In this document: positions 20,006-28,214 of the stretch, one piece after another
Layout: every line of letters begins with the position of its first letter
Numbering within the stretch: position 1 is the first letter of the stretch
Source: Rhizobiaceae bacterium CPCC 101076
GTDB taxonomy: Bacteria > Pseudomonadota > Alphaproteobacteria > Rhizobiales > Methylopilaceae
Reading direction: 5' to 3'
Length of the DNA stretch: 64,000 bases
NCBI GenBank assembly: GCA_003347645.1
Contig: QDFX01000002.1
Span: 186,001 to 250,000, forward strand
Made by a program: the position numbers and the translations under genes
Notes under the pieces: generated by a model
What the model was told of the DNA's origin: nothing
The model's database searches: none
What the model saw: the letters and a program-made list of their open reading frames with translations, nothing else

Positions 20006-20613
20006 TACGGATCGCCCGTATAGCGCTGCTCCCGCCAGGGATCGCCATAGGCGTGGTAGCCGCGCAGCTCCCAGAAGCCGAGTTCGTCGCGCTCGGTGAA
20101 CTGGAGCGCGTTGACCCACTTCGCCGACTTCCAGAAATAGAGGTGCGGCACGAGGAGACGCGCCGGGCCGCCATGATCGGGCGTCAGCGGCTTGCCCTCG
20201 AAATGGGTCGCGACCATCGACTTGCCGCCAACGAGATCGGCCGTCGGCACATTAGTCGTGTAGCCATCGAAGGAATGCGCCAGCGTGAAGCCGGTCGGCG
20301 GCTCGATGTTCGCGTCGCCGAGCAGGTCGTCGATCATCACGCCCTGCCAGGGCGTGTCGAGCTTGGACCAGGTCGTCACGCAATGGATGTCGCGGGTCAT
20401 CCTGGTCTGCGGCAGCGCGTTGAATTCCTCCCACGTCCAGCTCTTGACCGGACGCGGGCCGACCTTCAGCGTGAACTTCCATGTATCGAGCGGCACTTTC
20501 GGCGTCGGCCCGGCGGACAGGACCGGAAAGTCGTCCGTCAGCGCCTGCCCCGGCGGGACCCGATTTGAAATATCGGGCGGCGGCTGCCGTCCGAAAAATC
20601 CACGCGTGACCAT
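20005..20613 (-). CDS. Sulfite oxidase-like molybdopterin oxidoreductase, cytosolic (202 aa)
   Basis: Compact member of the sulfite-oxidase/YedY Moco fold. The conserved molybdenum-ligand cysteine is in DIHCVTTWS (about residue 77 of this start). HSFDGYTTNVP, GGPARLLVPHLYFWKSAKWV and GFWELRGYH are family blocks. No twin-arginine or Sec leader is present, so it should stay in the cytosol. The second of two adjacent ATGs (20613) is better spaced from GGAGGAGA. It is followed directly by a flavin reductase gene. The natural substrate is unknown. Confidence 0.87.
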   Translation of the reverse strand: MVTRGFFGRQPPPDISNRVPPGQALTDDFPVLSAGPTPKVPLDTWKFTLKVGPRPVKSWTWEEFNALPQTRMTRDIHCVTTWSKLDTPWQGVMIDDLLGDANIEPPTGFTLAHSFDGYTTNVPTADLVGGKSMVATHFEGKPLTPDHGGPARLLVPHLYFWKSAKWVNALQFTERDELGFWELRGYHAYGDPWREQRYTGDP

Positions 20614-20712
20614 CATTCTCCTCCGCCGCGACAGCGACGGCTAAACTCCGCCAGCCCGATAGAAAGCGCAATCGTCCGATGGCTATAGGCAGCCATCGGG
20701 ACGGGAGTTACG

Positions 20713-21936
20713 TCAGTGCGCCGCCGTACCCGCAGCGAGAACCACGGCATTGTCAGGCGACTTGCGATTAACGGTCAGCGCCGCGACCGCGAGCACCATC
20801 AGCGCACCGCCGAGATACATCACGCTCGACACGCCAAGGCCGTCGACCACCGAACCGCCGACGAACGCTCCGGATGCAAGCGCGATCTGGAACACGAAGA
20901 CGATGACGGCCATAGCCGCTTCGGGAGTTTCGGGCGATGCCTTCAGCGTCCAGGTCTGGACCGAAACCGGCAGCGCGCCGAAGGCCAGACCCCAGATAAG
21001 GACCAGGACACCAGCGCCGATCTGCGAGGAGCCGATGGTCGGCATCAGCAGCATGGTCGTGCCGAGCAGGGCCGATGTGCCCATCATGCCGGCGCGGACG
21101 CTCTTCGCAACGACCATACCGCCGAGCACGTTACCGAGCAGGCCGAGCACACCATAGCCGACAAGCGCCGCCGCGATCAGATTTGGCCCGAACGCCGAAA
21201 CATGCCGGAGAAACGGCTCCATATAGGTGTAGGTCGAGAACTGGCCGACAGCCATGAAGATCGAGGCGATGATGCCGAGTCGGGCAATCGGGTCCTTGAA
21301 CGGCGCGATCAGATCGGAAAACACGATCGCGTGCGACGCCGGAAGGCGCGGCAAGAAGAAGAACTGGGCGATAAAGACCAGCGCGCCGAGCGTGCCCGCA
21401 GTGACGAAGGCCGCGCGCCAGCCGAAGAGTTCGCCAATCATCGAACCGGCAGGAACCCCCAGGATCGTACCGAGCGAAACGCCGGCGAGGATCAGCGATG
21501 TCGCCTTCGCCCCCTGCTCCTCCGGCACGAGCCTCACGCCGACACTGGCCGCGATCGCCCAGAATCCGCCGACCGCCATGCCGAGCAGGAAACGGGCAAA
21601 GAGAATCGTGACAAGATTGGGCGCGAGCGACGCCAGAATGTTCGTTGCCACCAGCAGGCTCGACAGGATGAGCAGCGCGAATTTGCGATCAAGCTTTCCG
21701 GCGAGAAGCAACAGGCTCGGCGCCGCGACGGCCGCAACCAGCGCCGGCATCGTCACCAGCAATCCCGCCTGCCCGTCCGTAATCCCGAGATCGCGGGCAA
21801 TCGTCGTCAGCAGCCCGATCGGCAAAAACTCTGTCGTCACAAGGCCGAACGTGCCGACGGCAACGGAGGACACGGCGAGCCACGAACGCAACGAAGAAGA
21901 ACGCGGGGCCGCACCCTCGCGATTTGTATCAATCAT
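20713..21936 (-). CDS. MFS transporter, probable drug/arabinose-type exporter (407 aa)
   Basis: Twelve hydrophobic segments. The start region SSVAVGTFGLVTTEFLPIGL is typical of the AraJ/YdhP/SotB exporters of the DHA1 group. The RFLLGMAVGGFWAIAAS segment and a cytoplasmic LDRKFALL loop (motif A position) are seen. The ATG at 21936 has GGAG nine bases upstream and is preferred to one 14 codons earlier. It is divergent from a TetR regulator gene that very likely controls it. The substrate is not known. Confidence 0.88.
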   Translation of the reverse strand: MIDTNREGAAPRSSSLRSWLAVSSVAVGTFGLVTTEFLPIGLLTTIARDLGITDGQAGLLVTMPALVAAVAAPSLLLLAGKLDRKFALLILSSLLVATNILASLAPNLVTILFARFLLGMAVGGFWAIAASVGVRLVPEEQGAKATSLILAGVSLGTILGVPAGSMIGELFGWRAAFVTAGTLGALVFIAQFFFLPRLPASHAIVFSDLIAPFKDPIARLGIIASIFMAVGQFSTYTYMEPFLRHVSAFGPNLIAAALVGYGVLGLLGNVLGGMVVAKSVRAGMMGTSALLGTTMLLMPTIGSSQIGAGVLVLIWGLAFGALPVSVQTWTLKASPETPEAAMAVIVFVFQIALASGAFVGGSVVDGLGVSSVMYLGGALMVLAVAALTVNRKSPDNAVVLAAGTAAH

Positions 21937-21994
21937 TACTATGTACTCCGGGAAGATACGGACTGGCTCTTTCGGCACGGACCGCGTTTAATAA

Positions 21995-22016
21995 TGTATT
22001 GACCGCTACAAATGTA
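21995..22016. promoter_or_regulatory. Candidate TetR operator between exporter and regulator genes
   Basis: Three half-sites, TGTA at 21995, TACA at 22007 and TGTA at 22013, form two overlapping dyads (TGTA-N8-TACA and TACA-AA-TGTA). The site is about 60 bp from either start codon in an otherwise AT-richer divergent gap, the expected place for autoregulation by the adjacent TetR protein. Confidence 0.45.
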
Positions 22017-22076
22017 TGACTCGACGAAATACGTCAAGCCGCATAGGTAGCGACGAACCCAAAGGAGTGAGTTGAG

Positions 22077-22664
22077 ATGGCAATGGGACGGCCGCGGTCG
22101 TTCGACGTGGACACGGCGCTCGATCAAGCGATGCGCGTGTTCTGGCGTCGAGGCTACGAGGGTGCATCCCTCGCCGACCTGACCAAGGCCATGGGTATCA
22201 ACCCACCGAGCCTCTACGCGGCATTCGGGAACAAGGAAGGCCTGTTCCGCGCCGTGCTCGACCGCTATGGCAAGGGCCCGACCTCGCATCTGCAGGTCGC
22301 TCTCGCCGAACCGACCGCCCGCAAGGTCGTCGAATACATGATGCGTCGCACCGTCGATGTGGTCAGCGATCCGGACAATCCCGGCGGTTGCCTAGGCGCC
22401 AAGGCGACCCTGGCCTGCGATTGCGGCACCGAAGAACTCCGCGAAGAGATCATGAAGCACCACGCCGCCAAGGCGGCCGCGCTTCAGGGCCGATTGGAGA
22501 GGGCCAGGGCCGATGGTGATCTTCCGTCGGATTCGAACCCCGAGGCCCTGACGCAATACGTCATGACTGTCCTTCAGGGCATCGCGCTCCAGGCCTCCAG
22601 TGGTGCCTGCCGCGCCGATCTGAACCGCGTCGTCGACACGGCTCTCCTCGCATTCCCGAAATGA
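22077..22664 (+). CDS. TetR/AcrR family transcriptional regulator (195 aa)
   Basis: The N-terminal helix-turn-helix domain covers about residues 8-55: [20 protein letters not shown], then [19 protein letters not shown], the TetR signature. The C-terminal ligand domain (about 80-190) has a [18 protein letters not shown] loop as in TetR_C subfamilies with a conserved cysteine. AAAGGAG precedes the start; a second ATG two codons on is possible. Divergent from the MFS exporter, its likely target. Confidence 0.9.
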   Translation: MAMGRPRSFDVDTALDQAMRVFWRRGYEGASLADLTKAMGINPPSLYAAFGNKEGLFRAVLDRYGKGPTSHLQVALAEPTARKVVEYMMRRTVDVVSDPDNPGGCLGAKATLACDCGTEELREEIMKHHAAKAAALQGRLERARADGDLPSDSNPEALTQYVMTVLQGIALQASSGACRADLNRVVDTALLAFPK

Positions 22665-22715
22665 CCCGATCCCCGGCGCGGTTGAAACTCCGCGCCGCCC
22701 GCCTATAGAAGCGGG

Positions 22716-23954
22716 ATGATCTTCATACGCCCTTCCCGCCGTGAATTTCTCAGCGGCGCCGGCGCCGCCCTCCTCGCCACGGGCGTACGGGCGCAGGACA
22801 TCCCCTATTCCGCCCTTCGCGAACCCGGCTTCAAACTTCGCGCTGTCAGATCCCCAACCCGCCTGACATCCGAAGAAGCGCTGGAAGCTCCGAATTTCGG
22901 CACGGCCGCCGGTCCGGTTCTCAAACTCGAGCGCGGCACCGCCCTCACGGCCTCGTTCGCCAATGACCTCGATATCGCGGTGACTGTCGCTACCCAGGGT
23001 CTGCGAGGCCGGGCGGTTGATGGTGCCGACACCCCGGTCGCGCCCGGCGAGACGCGCAAACTCGTCTTCACCGCTCCGGATCCTGGCAGTTTCCTCTACC
23101 GCCTCATCGCGGCCGACACCACGCGCGAAGGCGACACCATCCTTCTCGCGGGTCCAATCTTGGTCTCGGCCGACGAGCCCTCGATCGCCGATCAGGACGT
23201 CGTCGTCGCACTCAACGCGATTGCGCTTCCCGATAAGGGGGCCGGGAAGCCGCCCCGCCGTCTCGCTTTGGTCAATGGCGTACCGGACCTCAAGCTCAAG
23301 GCTCGTCCCGGCGAACGCCTGCGCCTCCGCTTCATCAATCTCAATCCCTTCGCGCCGGCAGCCGCCGTTCTCCCCGAGGGGGTCGCGATCATCGCGCTCG
23401 ACGGTCAGCCCTGCCCGCCCTTTCCGCCGCTCGAGCGGCGCCTCATCCTGCCGCCGCTCGGACGTGCCGACGTCCTGGTCGAAGCCGCGCAGACAGGCAT
23501 GATGCAGATCCAGGATGATTTCGAAGCTGGCCGATTCCTCGTCGACATCACCGTCGAGGGCGAGCCCGCGGCGCCGCGCGAACTCGCGGGCGTCCTCCCT
23601 GACAATCCCGCTTTGCCGAGGGAGTTGCCGCTGCAGAAGGCCTCTCGGGCGACGTGGAAAGCCGGCTCCGCGCCAAAGGATCCTCTCGTCACCGCCAAAA
23701 AAGGCCAGACCGTCGAGATCAGCATCGCCAACGGCGAGGAACTCTGCGCGGTCGCCATCGAAGGCCATACCGCCCGCCATCTCGATGCGCTGGACGACGG
23801 ATGGAAGCCTTGGTGGAACGACACGCTTCTGATCGAACCGGGCGCGACCGAGCGACTGGCCTTCATCGCCGGAGAACCCGGCCGCTATGCGGTCAACTTG
23901 ATGCCGCTCGAAGGCGAGGCCCCGTCGGCACGTGCCTTCTTCGTCGTCAGCTGA
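22716..23954 (+). CDS. Multicopper oxidase-like cupredoxin protein without copper ligands, Tat-exported (412 aa)
   Basis: Starts with a twin-arginine leader (SRREFLSGAGAALLATGVRAQ region), so it should reach the periplasm folded. The body has the order of cupredoxin domains of the multicopper oxidase/SufI family (for example AVDGADTPVAPGETRKLVF and DPGSFLYR). The normal ligand motifs HWHG, HSH and HPxHxHG are absent; only GHTARH remains near residue 348. It therefore resembles SufI/FtsP, a copper-free member, rather than an active oxidase. Its end overlaps the nnr gene convergently by 8 bp. Confidence 0.72.
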   Translation: MIFIRPSRREFLSGAGAALLATGVRAQDIPYSALREPGFKLRAVRSPTRLTSEEALEAPNFGTAAGPVLKLERGTALTASFANDLDIAVTVATQGLRGRAVDGADTPVAPGETRKLVFTAPDPGSFLYRLIAADTTREGDTILLAGPILVSADEPSIADQDVVVALNAIALPDKGAGKPPRRLALVNGVPDLKLKARPGERLRLRFINLNPFAPAAAVLPEGVAIIALDGQPCPPFPPLERRLILPPLGRADVLVEAAQTGMMQIQDDFEAGRFLVDITVEGEPAAPRELAGVLPDNPALPRELPLQKASRATWKAGSAPKDPLVTAKKGQTVEISIANGEELCAVAIEGHTARHLDALDDGWKPWWNDTLLIEPGATERLAFIAGEPGRYAVNLMPLEGEAPSARAFFVVS

Positions 23955-25422
23955 GCAGCCGCTTCAGCACGCCCGGCAGGGCGTCAGGCAGATCTTCCGA
24001 AATCAGTCCGGGACCAATCGAACTCCCGGCCTCTCCGTGCAGCCACACCGCCGCGCACGCCGCTTCGAAACCCGGCATGTTCTGCGCGAGCAGCCCGGTC
24101 ACGATCCCCGCGAGCACGTCACCGGAGCCCGCCGTCGCCAGCCACGGCGTTCCATTATCGGCGATAGCGGCCCGCCTGTCCGGTGACGCCACGACAGTGT
24201 CCGCGCCCTTCAGCACGATCACCGCTCCGGACAGGGCTGCCGCCGCTCTGGCCTTTTCAAGCTTTGAGTCAGAGCCTTCTGCGATCTGGCGGAACAATCG
24301 TCTGAATTCGCCTTCGTGAGGTGTCATCACGACCGGCCGGTCAGACGCCGCGATCGCCTGATGCATCGCGCGCGGCTGTGTCTCGAAACTCGTCAGGGCA
24401 TCGGCGTCCAGGACTACCGGGCGGCCCGCGCCAAGCGCCATTCGCACCCGGTCGCGCGTGTCCGCGCCGAGCCCCGCACCCGGCCCGACGAGGAGCGCAT
24501 TGCGACGTTTGTCTTCAAGCAGATGCGCGTAATCGTCGAGATCGTCCATCGCGCGAACAATCACCGCTTCAAGCGCCGCCTTGAAGATCGGCAGCATCTC
24601 GGTCGATGCCGCGACCGTCACCACGCCGGCGCCCGCCCGGAGCGACGCCCGCGATGCCAGACGCGCGGCCCCCGCCATCTCCGAGCCGGCGGCGACAAGC
24701 GCATGTCCACGCGTGTACTTGTGACTTTCGAGGCTAGGCTCGGGATAGCCCGCGCGCCAAAGCGCTGGCACGTTGTGAAAGCTCCGCGAGCCGATCTCCG
24801 GCAACACCGCATCCGGAATTCCGATCTGCGCCAGTACCCGCTCGCCGCAGAGCATCCGGCCCGGCAGTAGCAGATGTCCGGGTTTGTAGCGGAAGAAGGT
24901 CACGGTCTTCGTCGCCTTCACCGCGACTCCGCGCACCCGGCCGCTGTCGCCATCGACGCCGGACGGCACATCAACCGCCAGCACGGGGCAGTCGGAAGCA
25001 TTGATCCTCTCGACGGCCGCCTTTGCCTCACCGTCGAGATCGCGCGTCAGACCGGCGCCGAAGAGCGCATCCACGATCAGACCACAGCCTTTCAGCGTTC
25101 CCGCGTCGAACCGCTCCGCCTCGCCGGCCCACCTCTTCGCCGCGACAGCCGCGTCACCTCTCAACGCGGCGCGACTACCAAGCAGCATCAGCCGGACCGG
25201 ATAGCCCCATTCGGCGAGAAGCCGCGCCCCAACGAAGCCGTCGCCGCCATTGTTGCCCGGCCCGCAGACCACCGCGACCGTGCACGGCACGGGGCACATC
25301 CCGCGCGCGGCATCCGCCACCGCCCGGCCGGCCGCTTCCATCAGGTCAATCCCCGGCACGCCGCCCGCGATCGTCGCGGCATCGGCCGTCTTCATCTCCT
25401 CGTTGGTCAGAAGCTCGATCAC
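23947..25422 (-). CDS. nnr: Bifunctional NAD(P)H-hydrate epimerase / ADP-dependent NAD(P)H-hydrate dehydratase (491 aa)
   Basis: Repairs hydrated NAD(P)H. The N-terminal epimerase domain (about residues 1-210) has CGPGNNGGDGFVGARLL and the VDVPSGVDGDSG block. The C-terminal dehydratase (about 225-485, ribokinase-like) has LVGPGAGLG, TPHEGEF and TAGSGDVLAGI. The start is GTG at 25422, overlapping the stop of the VOC gene by four bases (GTGA), which argues for coupling. Fused forms are usual in bacteria. Confidence 0.93.
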   Translation of the reverse strand: MIELLTNEEMKTADAATIAGGVPGIDLMEAAGRAVADAARGMCPVPCTVAVVCGPGNNGGDGFVGARLLAEWGYPVRLMLLGSRAALRGDAAVAAKRWAGEAERFDAGTLKGCGLIVDALFGAGLTRDLDGEAKAAVERINASDCPVLAVDVPSGVDGDSGRVRGVAVKATKTVTFFRYKPGHLLLPGRMLCGERVLAQIGIPDAVLPEIGSRSFHNVPALWRAGYPEPSLESHKYTRGHALVAAGSEMAGAARLASRASLRAGAGVVTVAASTEMLPIFKAALEAVIVRAMDDLDDYAHLLEDKRRNALLVGPGAGLGADTRDRVRMALGAGRPVVLDADALTSFETQPRAMHQAIAASDRPVVMTPHEGEFRRLFRQIAEGSDSKLEKARAAAALSGAVIVLKGADTVVASPDRRAAIADNGTPWLATAGSGDVLAGIVTGLLAQNMPGFEAACAAVWLHGEAGSSIGPGLISEDLPDALPGVLKRLLS

Positions 25423-25805
25423 GCGGCGGTCCCGTAAACGGACAGCTCGATCAGGTTCAGGTCCGGATCGCGGACATAAATGGACTGGATCGGCCCCAAG
25501 GCGCCGGAGCGCGTCACAGGCCCCTCTTCGATCGTGATCCCCGCCCTGGCGATGCGGCTGACGGCGGCATCCAGATCCTCGACCACGAAACAGAGATCGG
25601 CCGATCCTGGCATCGGACATGCGGCCTTCGGTTCGAACGTATGATTGACCTGGTGCAGATTGATCTTCTGCTCGCCGAGCGACAACGCGATGCGATCCTC
25701 GCCGAACAATTTCTCCTCAACCCCGAGAACGTCACGATAGAATGCGACGGAGCGGGGGATCGAGGAAACGGTCAGGACGAGATGGTCGATCCGGAGAACC
25801 TTCAT
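25419..25805 (-). CDS. VOC (glyoxalase/dioxygenase) family protein (128 aa)
   Basis: One vicinal-oxygen-chelate domain with two beta-alpha-beta-beta-beta units: RIDHLVLTVSSIPRSVAFYRD at the start and DLCFVVEDLDAAVSRI in the middle. Candidate metal ligands are H8, a residue in the NLHQVNH segment, and the Glu of NLIELSVYG. It resembles the GLOD5-like/virulence-protein group. The substrate is unknown. It is translationally coupled to nnr, perhaps both dealing with reactive metabolites, but that is inference. Confidence 0.8.
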   Translation of the reverse strand: MKVLRIDHLVLTVSSIPRSVAFYRDVLGVEEKLFGEDRIALSLGEQKINLHQVNHTFEPKAACPMPGSADLCFVVEDLDAAVSRIARAGITIEEGPVTRSGALGPIQSIYVRDPDLNLIELSVYGTAA

Positions 25806-25886
25806 GCCGGCAGAAGACCATTCGGTCGGACTTTTGCCAACCGCTCAGCCGCTATGCCCAATCGGCATGCAGGATGAAAATCTTCT

Positions 25887-25901
25887 GCACAAATGTTTTG
25901 C
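25887..25901 (+). promoter_or_regulatory. NtrC-like site upstream of glnB
   Basis: GCAC-N7-TTGC, one base from the NtrC dyad GCAC-N7-GTGC, lies about 110 bp before the sigma-54 type -24 element, the usual enhancer distance. A second, looser dyad TTGC-N11-GCAA follows at 25898-25916. Confidence 0.4.
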
Positions 25902-25997
25902 CTATATATTATGCAAACGACTAGATTTTACGCGCTTTTCCCGTCGTCAGGCCGGGATCGCCCCTCGGATCGCGAATAAGCGGCTCGTGCCATCCCG

Positions 25998-26014
25998 TGG
26001 CACGAATGCTGCTT
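25998..26014 (+). promoter_or_regulatory. Sigma-54 promoter of glnB-glnA
   Basis: TGGCACGAATGCTGCTT matches the sigma-54 consensus TGGCACG-N4-TTGC with the invariant GG-N10-GC spacing and one base off in the -12 element. It is 41 bp before the glnB start. An 8-bp inverted repeat (25985-25992 with 25998-26005) overlaps the -24 part. NtrC/sigma-54 control of glnBA is established in rhizobia. Confidence 0.65.
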
Positions 26015-26018
26015 TTAG

Positions 26019-26393
<375 letters not shown>

Positions 26394-26456
26394 TCCCACC
26401 ATTCCGGCTTCCCGGCCGGTTCCCAAGCAAAATTAGTTTCTGACAGGGGATAGCAA

Positions 26457-27866
26457 ATGAAGACTGCCCAGGAAGTCCTCTCCTTTATCAAGGAAAAGGA
26501 CATCAAGTACGTCGACCTCCGTTTCACCGATCCGCGGGGCAAGTGGCAGCACGTCACGTTCGACATCACGATGGTGGACGAGGAATTCTTCGCTGAAGGC
26601 CAGATGTTCGACGGTTCGTCGATCGCCGGCTGGAAGGCCATCAACGAGTCGGACATGCTGCTGATGCCGGTCCCGGAGACCGCCTGCCTCGACCCGTTCT
26701 TCGCCGCCTCGACCCTGTCGATCGTCTGTAACGTTCTCGAGCCGACCACCGGCCAGCCCTATGACCGTGATCCGCGCGGCATGGCCGTCAAGGCCGAAGC
26801 CTATGTGAAGTCGACGGGCGTGGGCGACACCATCTCGTTCGGCCCCGAAGCCGAATTCTTCATCTTCGACGACGTGAAGTACTCAGCGACCCCGTACAAG
26901 GTCGGCTTCCAGGTCGACCATCCGGAACTGCCGACCAACTCCGACACCGCGTATGAAGCCGGCAACAACGGCTATCACATCCCGGTAAAGGGTGGTTACT
27001 TCCCGGTTCCGCCGGTCGATTCCGGCCAGGACATCCGTGGCGAGATGCTCGCCGCCATGGCCTCGATGGGCGTCACCGTCGAGAAGCACCATCACGAAGT
27101 CGCCTCCGCGCAGCACGAACTCGGCATGAAGTTCGACACGCTGACGCTGATGGCCGACCAGCTGATGATCTACAAGTACTGCATCCACAACGTCGCGCAC
27201 TCGTTCGGCAAGTCGGCGACCTTCATGCCGAAGCCGGTCTATGGCGACAACGGCTCGGGCATGCATTGCCACCAGTCGATCTGGAAGGACGGCAAGCCGC
27301 TCTTCGCGGGTGACAAGTATGCCGGCCTGTCGCAGGAATGCCTGTGGTACATCGGCGGCGTCATCAAGCACGCCAAGGCCGTAAATGCCTTCACCAACCC
27401 GTCAACGAACTCCTACAAGCGTCTCGTCCCGGGCTTCGAGGCTCCGGTTCTGCTGGCCTATTCGGCCCGCAACCGTTCCGCGTCCTGCCGTATCCCCTTC
27501 TCGACCAACCCGAAGGCAAAGCGCGTCGAAGTCCGCTTCCCGGATCCGCTGGCGAACCCGTATCTGGCGTTCGCCGCGCTCACGATGGCCGGCATGGACG
27601 GCATCCTGAACAAGATCGATCCCGGCCAGCCGATGGACAAGGACCTCTACGAGCTGCCGCCGGAAGAGCTGAAGGAAATTCCGACCGTCTGCGGCTCGCT
27701 GCGTGAAGCGCTTGAGAGCCTCGACAACGATCGTGAATTCCTGAAGGCCGGCGGCGTGTTCAACGACGACTTCATCGACGCCTACATCTCGCTGAAGATG
27801 CAGGACGTCATCAAGTTCGAGCACACCCCGCACCCGGTCGAGTACGAGATGTACTACTCGCACTGA
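26457..27866 (+). CDS. glnA: Glutamine synthetase type I (469 aa)
   Basis: Makes glutamine from glutamate, ammonia and ATP; dodecameric, cytosolic. It shows [47 protein letters not shown] and the adenylylation site Y398 in [10 protein letters not shown]. The length matches GSI-beta enzymes controlled by adenylylation. It is 63 bp after glnB with an AGGGGATAGCAA ribosome binding site, no terminator between, and a strong terminator after the stop. Confidence 0.98.
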   Translation: MKTAQEVLSFIKEKDIKYVDLRFTDPRGKWQHVTFDITMVDEEFFAEGQMFDGSSIAGWKAINESDMLLMPVPETACLDPFFAASTLSIVCNVLEPTTGQPYDRDPRGMAVKAEAYVKSTGVGDTISFGPEAEFFIFDDVKYSATPYKVGFQVDHPELPTNSDTAYEAGNNGYHIPVKGGYFPVPPVDSGQDIRGEMLAAMASMGVTVEKHHHEVASAQHELGMKFDTLTLMADQLMIYKYCIHNVAHSFGKSATFMPKPVYGDNGSGMHCHQSIWKDGKPLFAGDKYAGLSQECLWYIGGVIKHAKAVNAFTNPSTNSYKRLVPGFEAPVLLAYSARNRSASCRIPFSTNPKAKRVEVRFPDPLANPYLAFAALTMAGMDGILNKIDPGQPMDKDLYELPPEELKEIPTVCGSLREALESLDNDREFLKAGGVFNDDFIDAYISLKMQDVIKFEHTPHPVEYEMYYSH

Positions 27867-27895
27867 TCCGCAGGGTTCAGTTCAGTCCAGGAGAA

Positions 27896-27922
27896 GCCGG
27901 GGCCTCACGCCCCGGCTTTTTC
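27896..27922 (+). terminator. Rho-independent terminator after glnA
   Basis: Perfect 8-bp stem GCCGGGGC/GCCCCGGC with loop CTCAC and a run of T (TTTTTTCG). It lies 30 bp after the glnA stop and ends the glnBA operon. Confidence 0.92.
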
Positions 27923-27976
27923 GTTTCTGGAAACAAGATCGCTTCGCCGGGGTTTTCTTCGCAAAGGAGAACCCAG

Positions 27977-28132
27977 ATGAGCGGTATCGCTTGGCTGATC
28001 ATCGATCTCGGCTTCCTCGTTCTGGGGGCCGCGATCATCTACGGAATCGTCCGCTCCCGCCGCAAGACGCCGGCCGAGGGTCGGATGCAGGAGCAAGCAG
28101 CGGATCGGCTCTACAAGAACGAGCCGGAATAG
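27977..28132 (+). CDS. 51-residue single-pass membrane peptide, unknown function
   Basis: Starts MSGIAWLIIDLGFLVLGAAI, a hydrophobic segment of about 20 residues, then a basic SRRK stretch and a polar tail ending KNEPE. An AAAGGAG ribosome binding site lies nine bases before the ATG. A GGAAA-N17-GGTT pattern at 27930-27955 recalls an EcfG promoter, but with two mismatches. It sits between the glnA terminator and phoX. The orientation N-out or N-in cannot be decided with confidence. Confidence 0.6.
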   Translation: MSGIAWLIIDLGFLVLGAAIIYGIVRSRRKTPAEGRMQEQAADRLYKNEPE

Positions 28133-28214
28133 CCGGGCCTGTCACCCGAGCTACATAGAACGTTTCTAGTTTCGCCTCCAACGCGCATGATCGCGCGCGT
28201 CTGGAGGTACTTCC

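Noticed and set aside
20716-22002. 428-codon frame antisense to the MFS exporter
   Set aside because: Its Arg/His/Glu-rich product is a reverse reading of membrane helices; not a protein.
28139-28156. Pho box before phoX
   Set aside because: CTGTCAC is present but the second 7-base repeat (GCTACAT) matches only at its last three bases, so it is not convincing.
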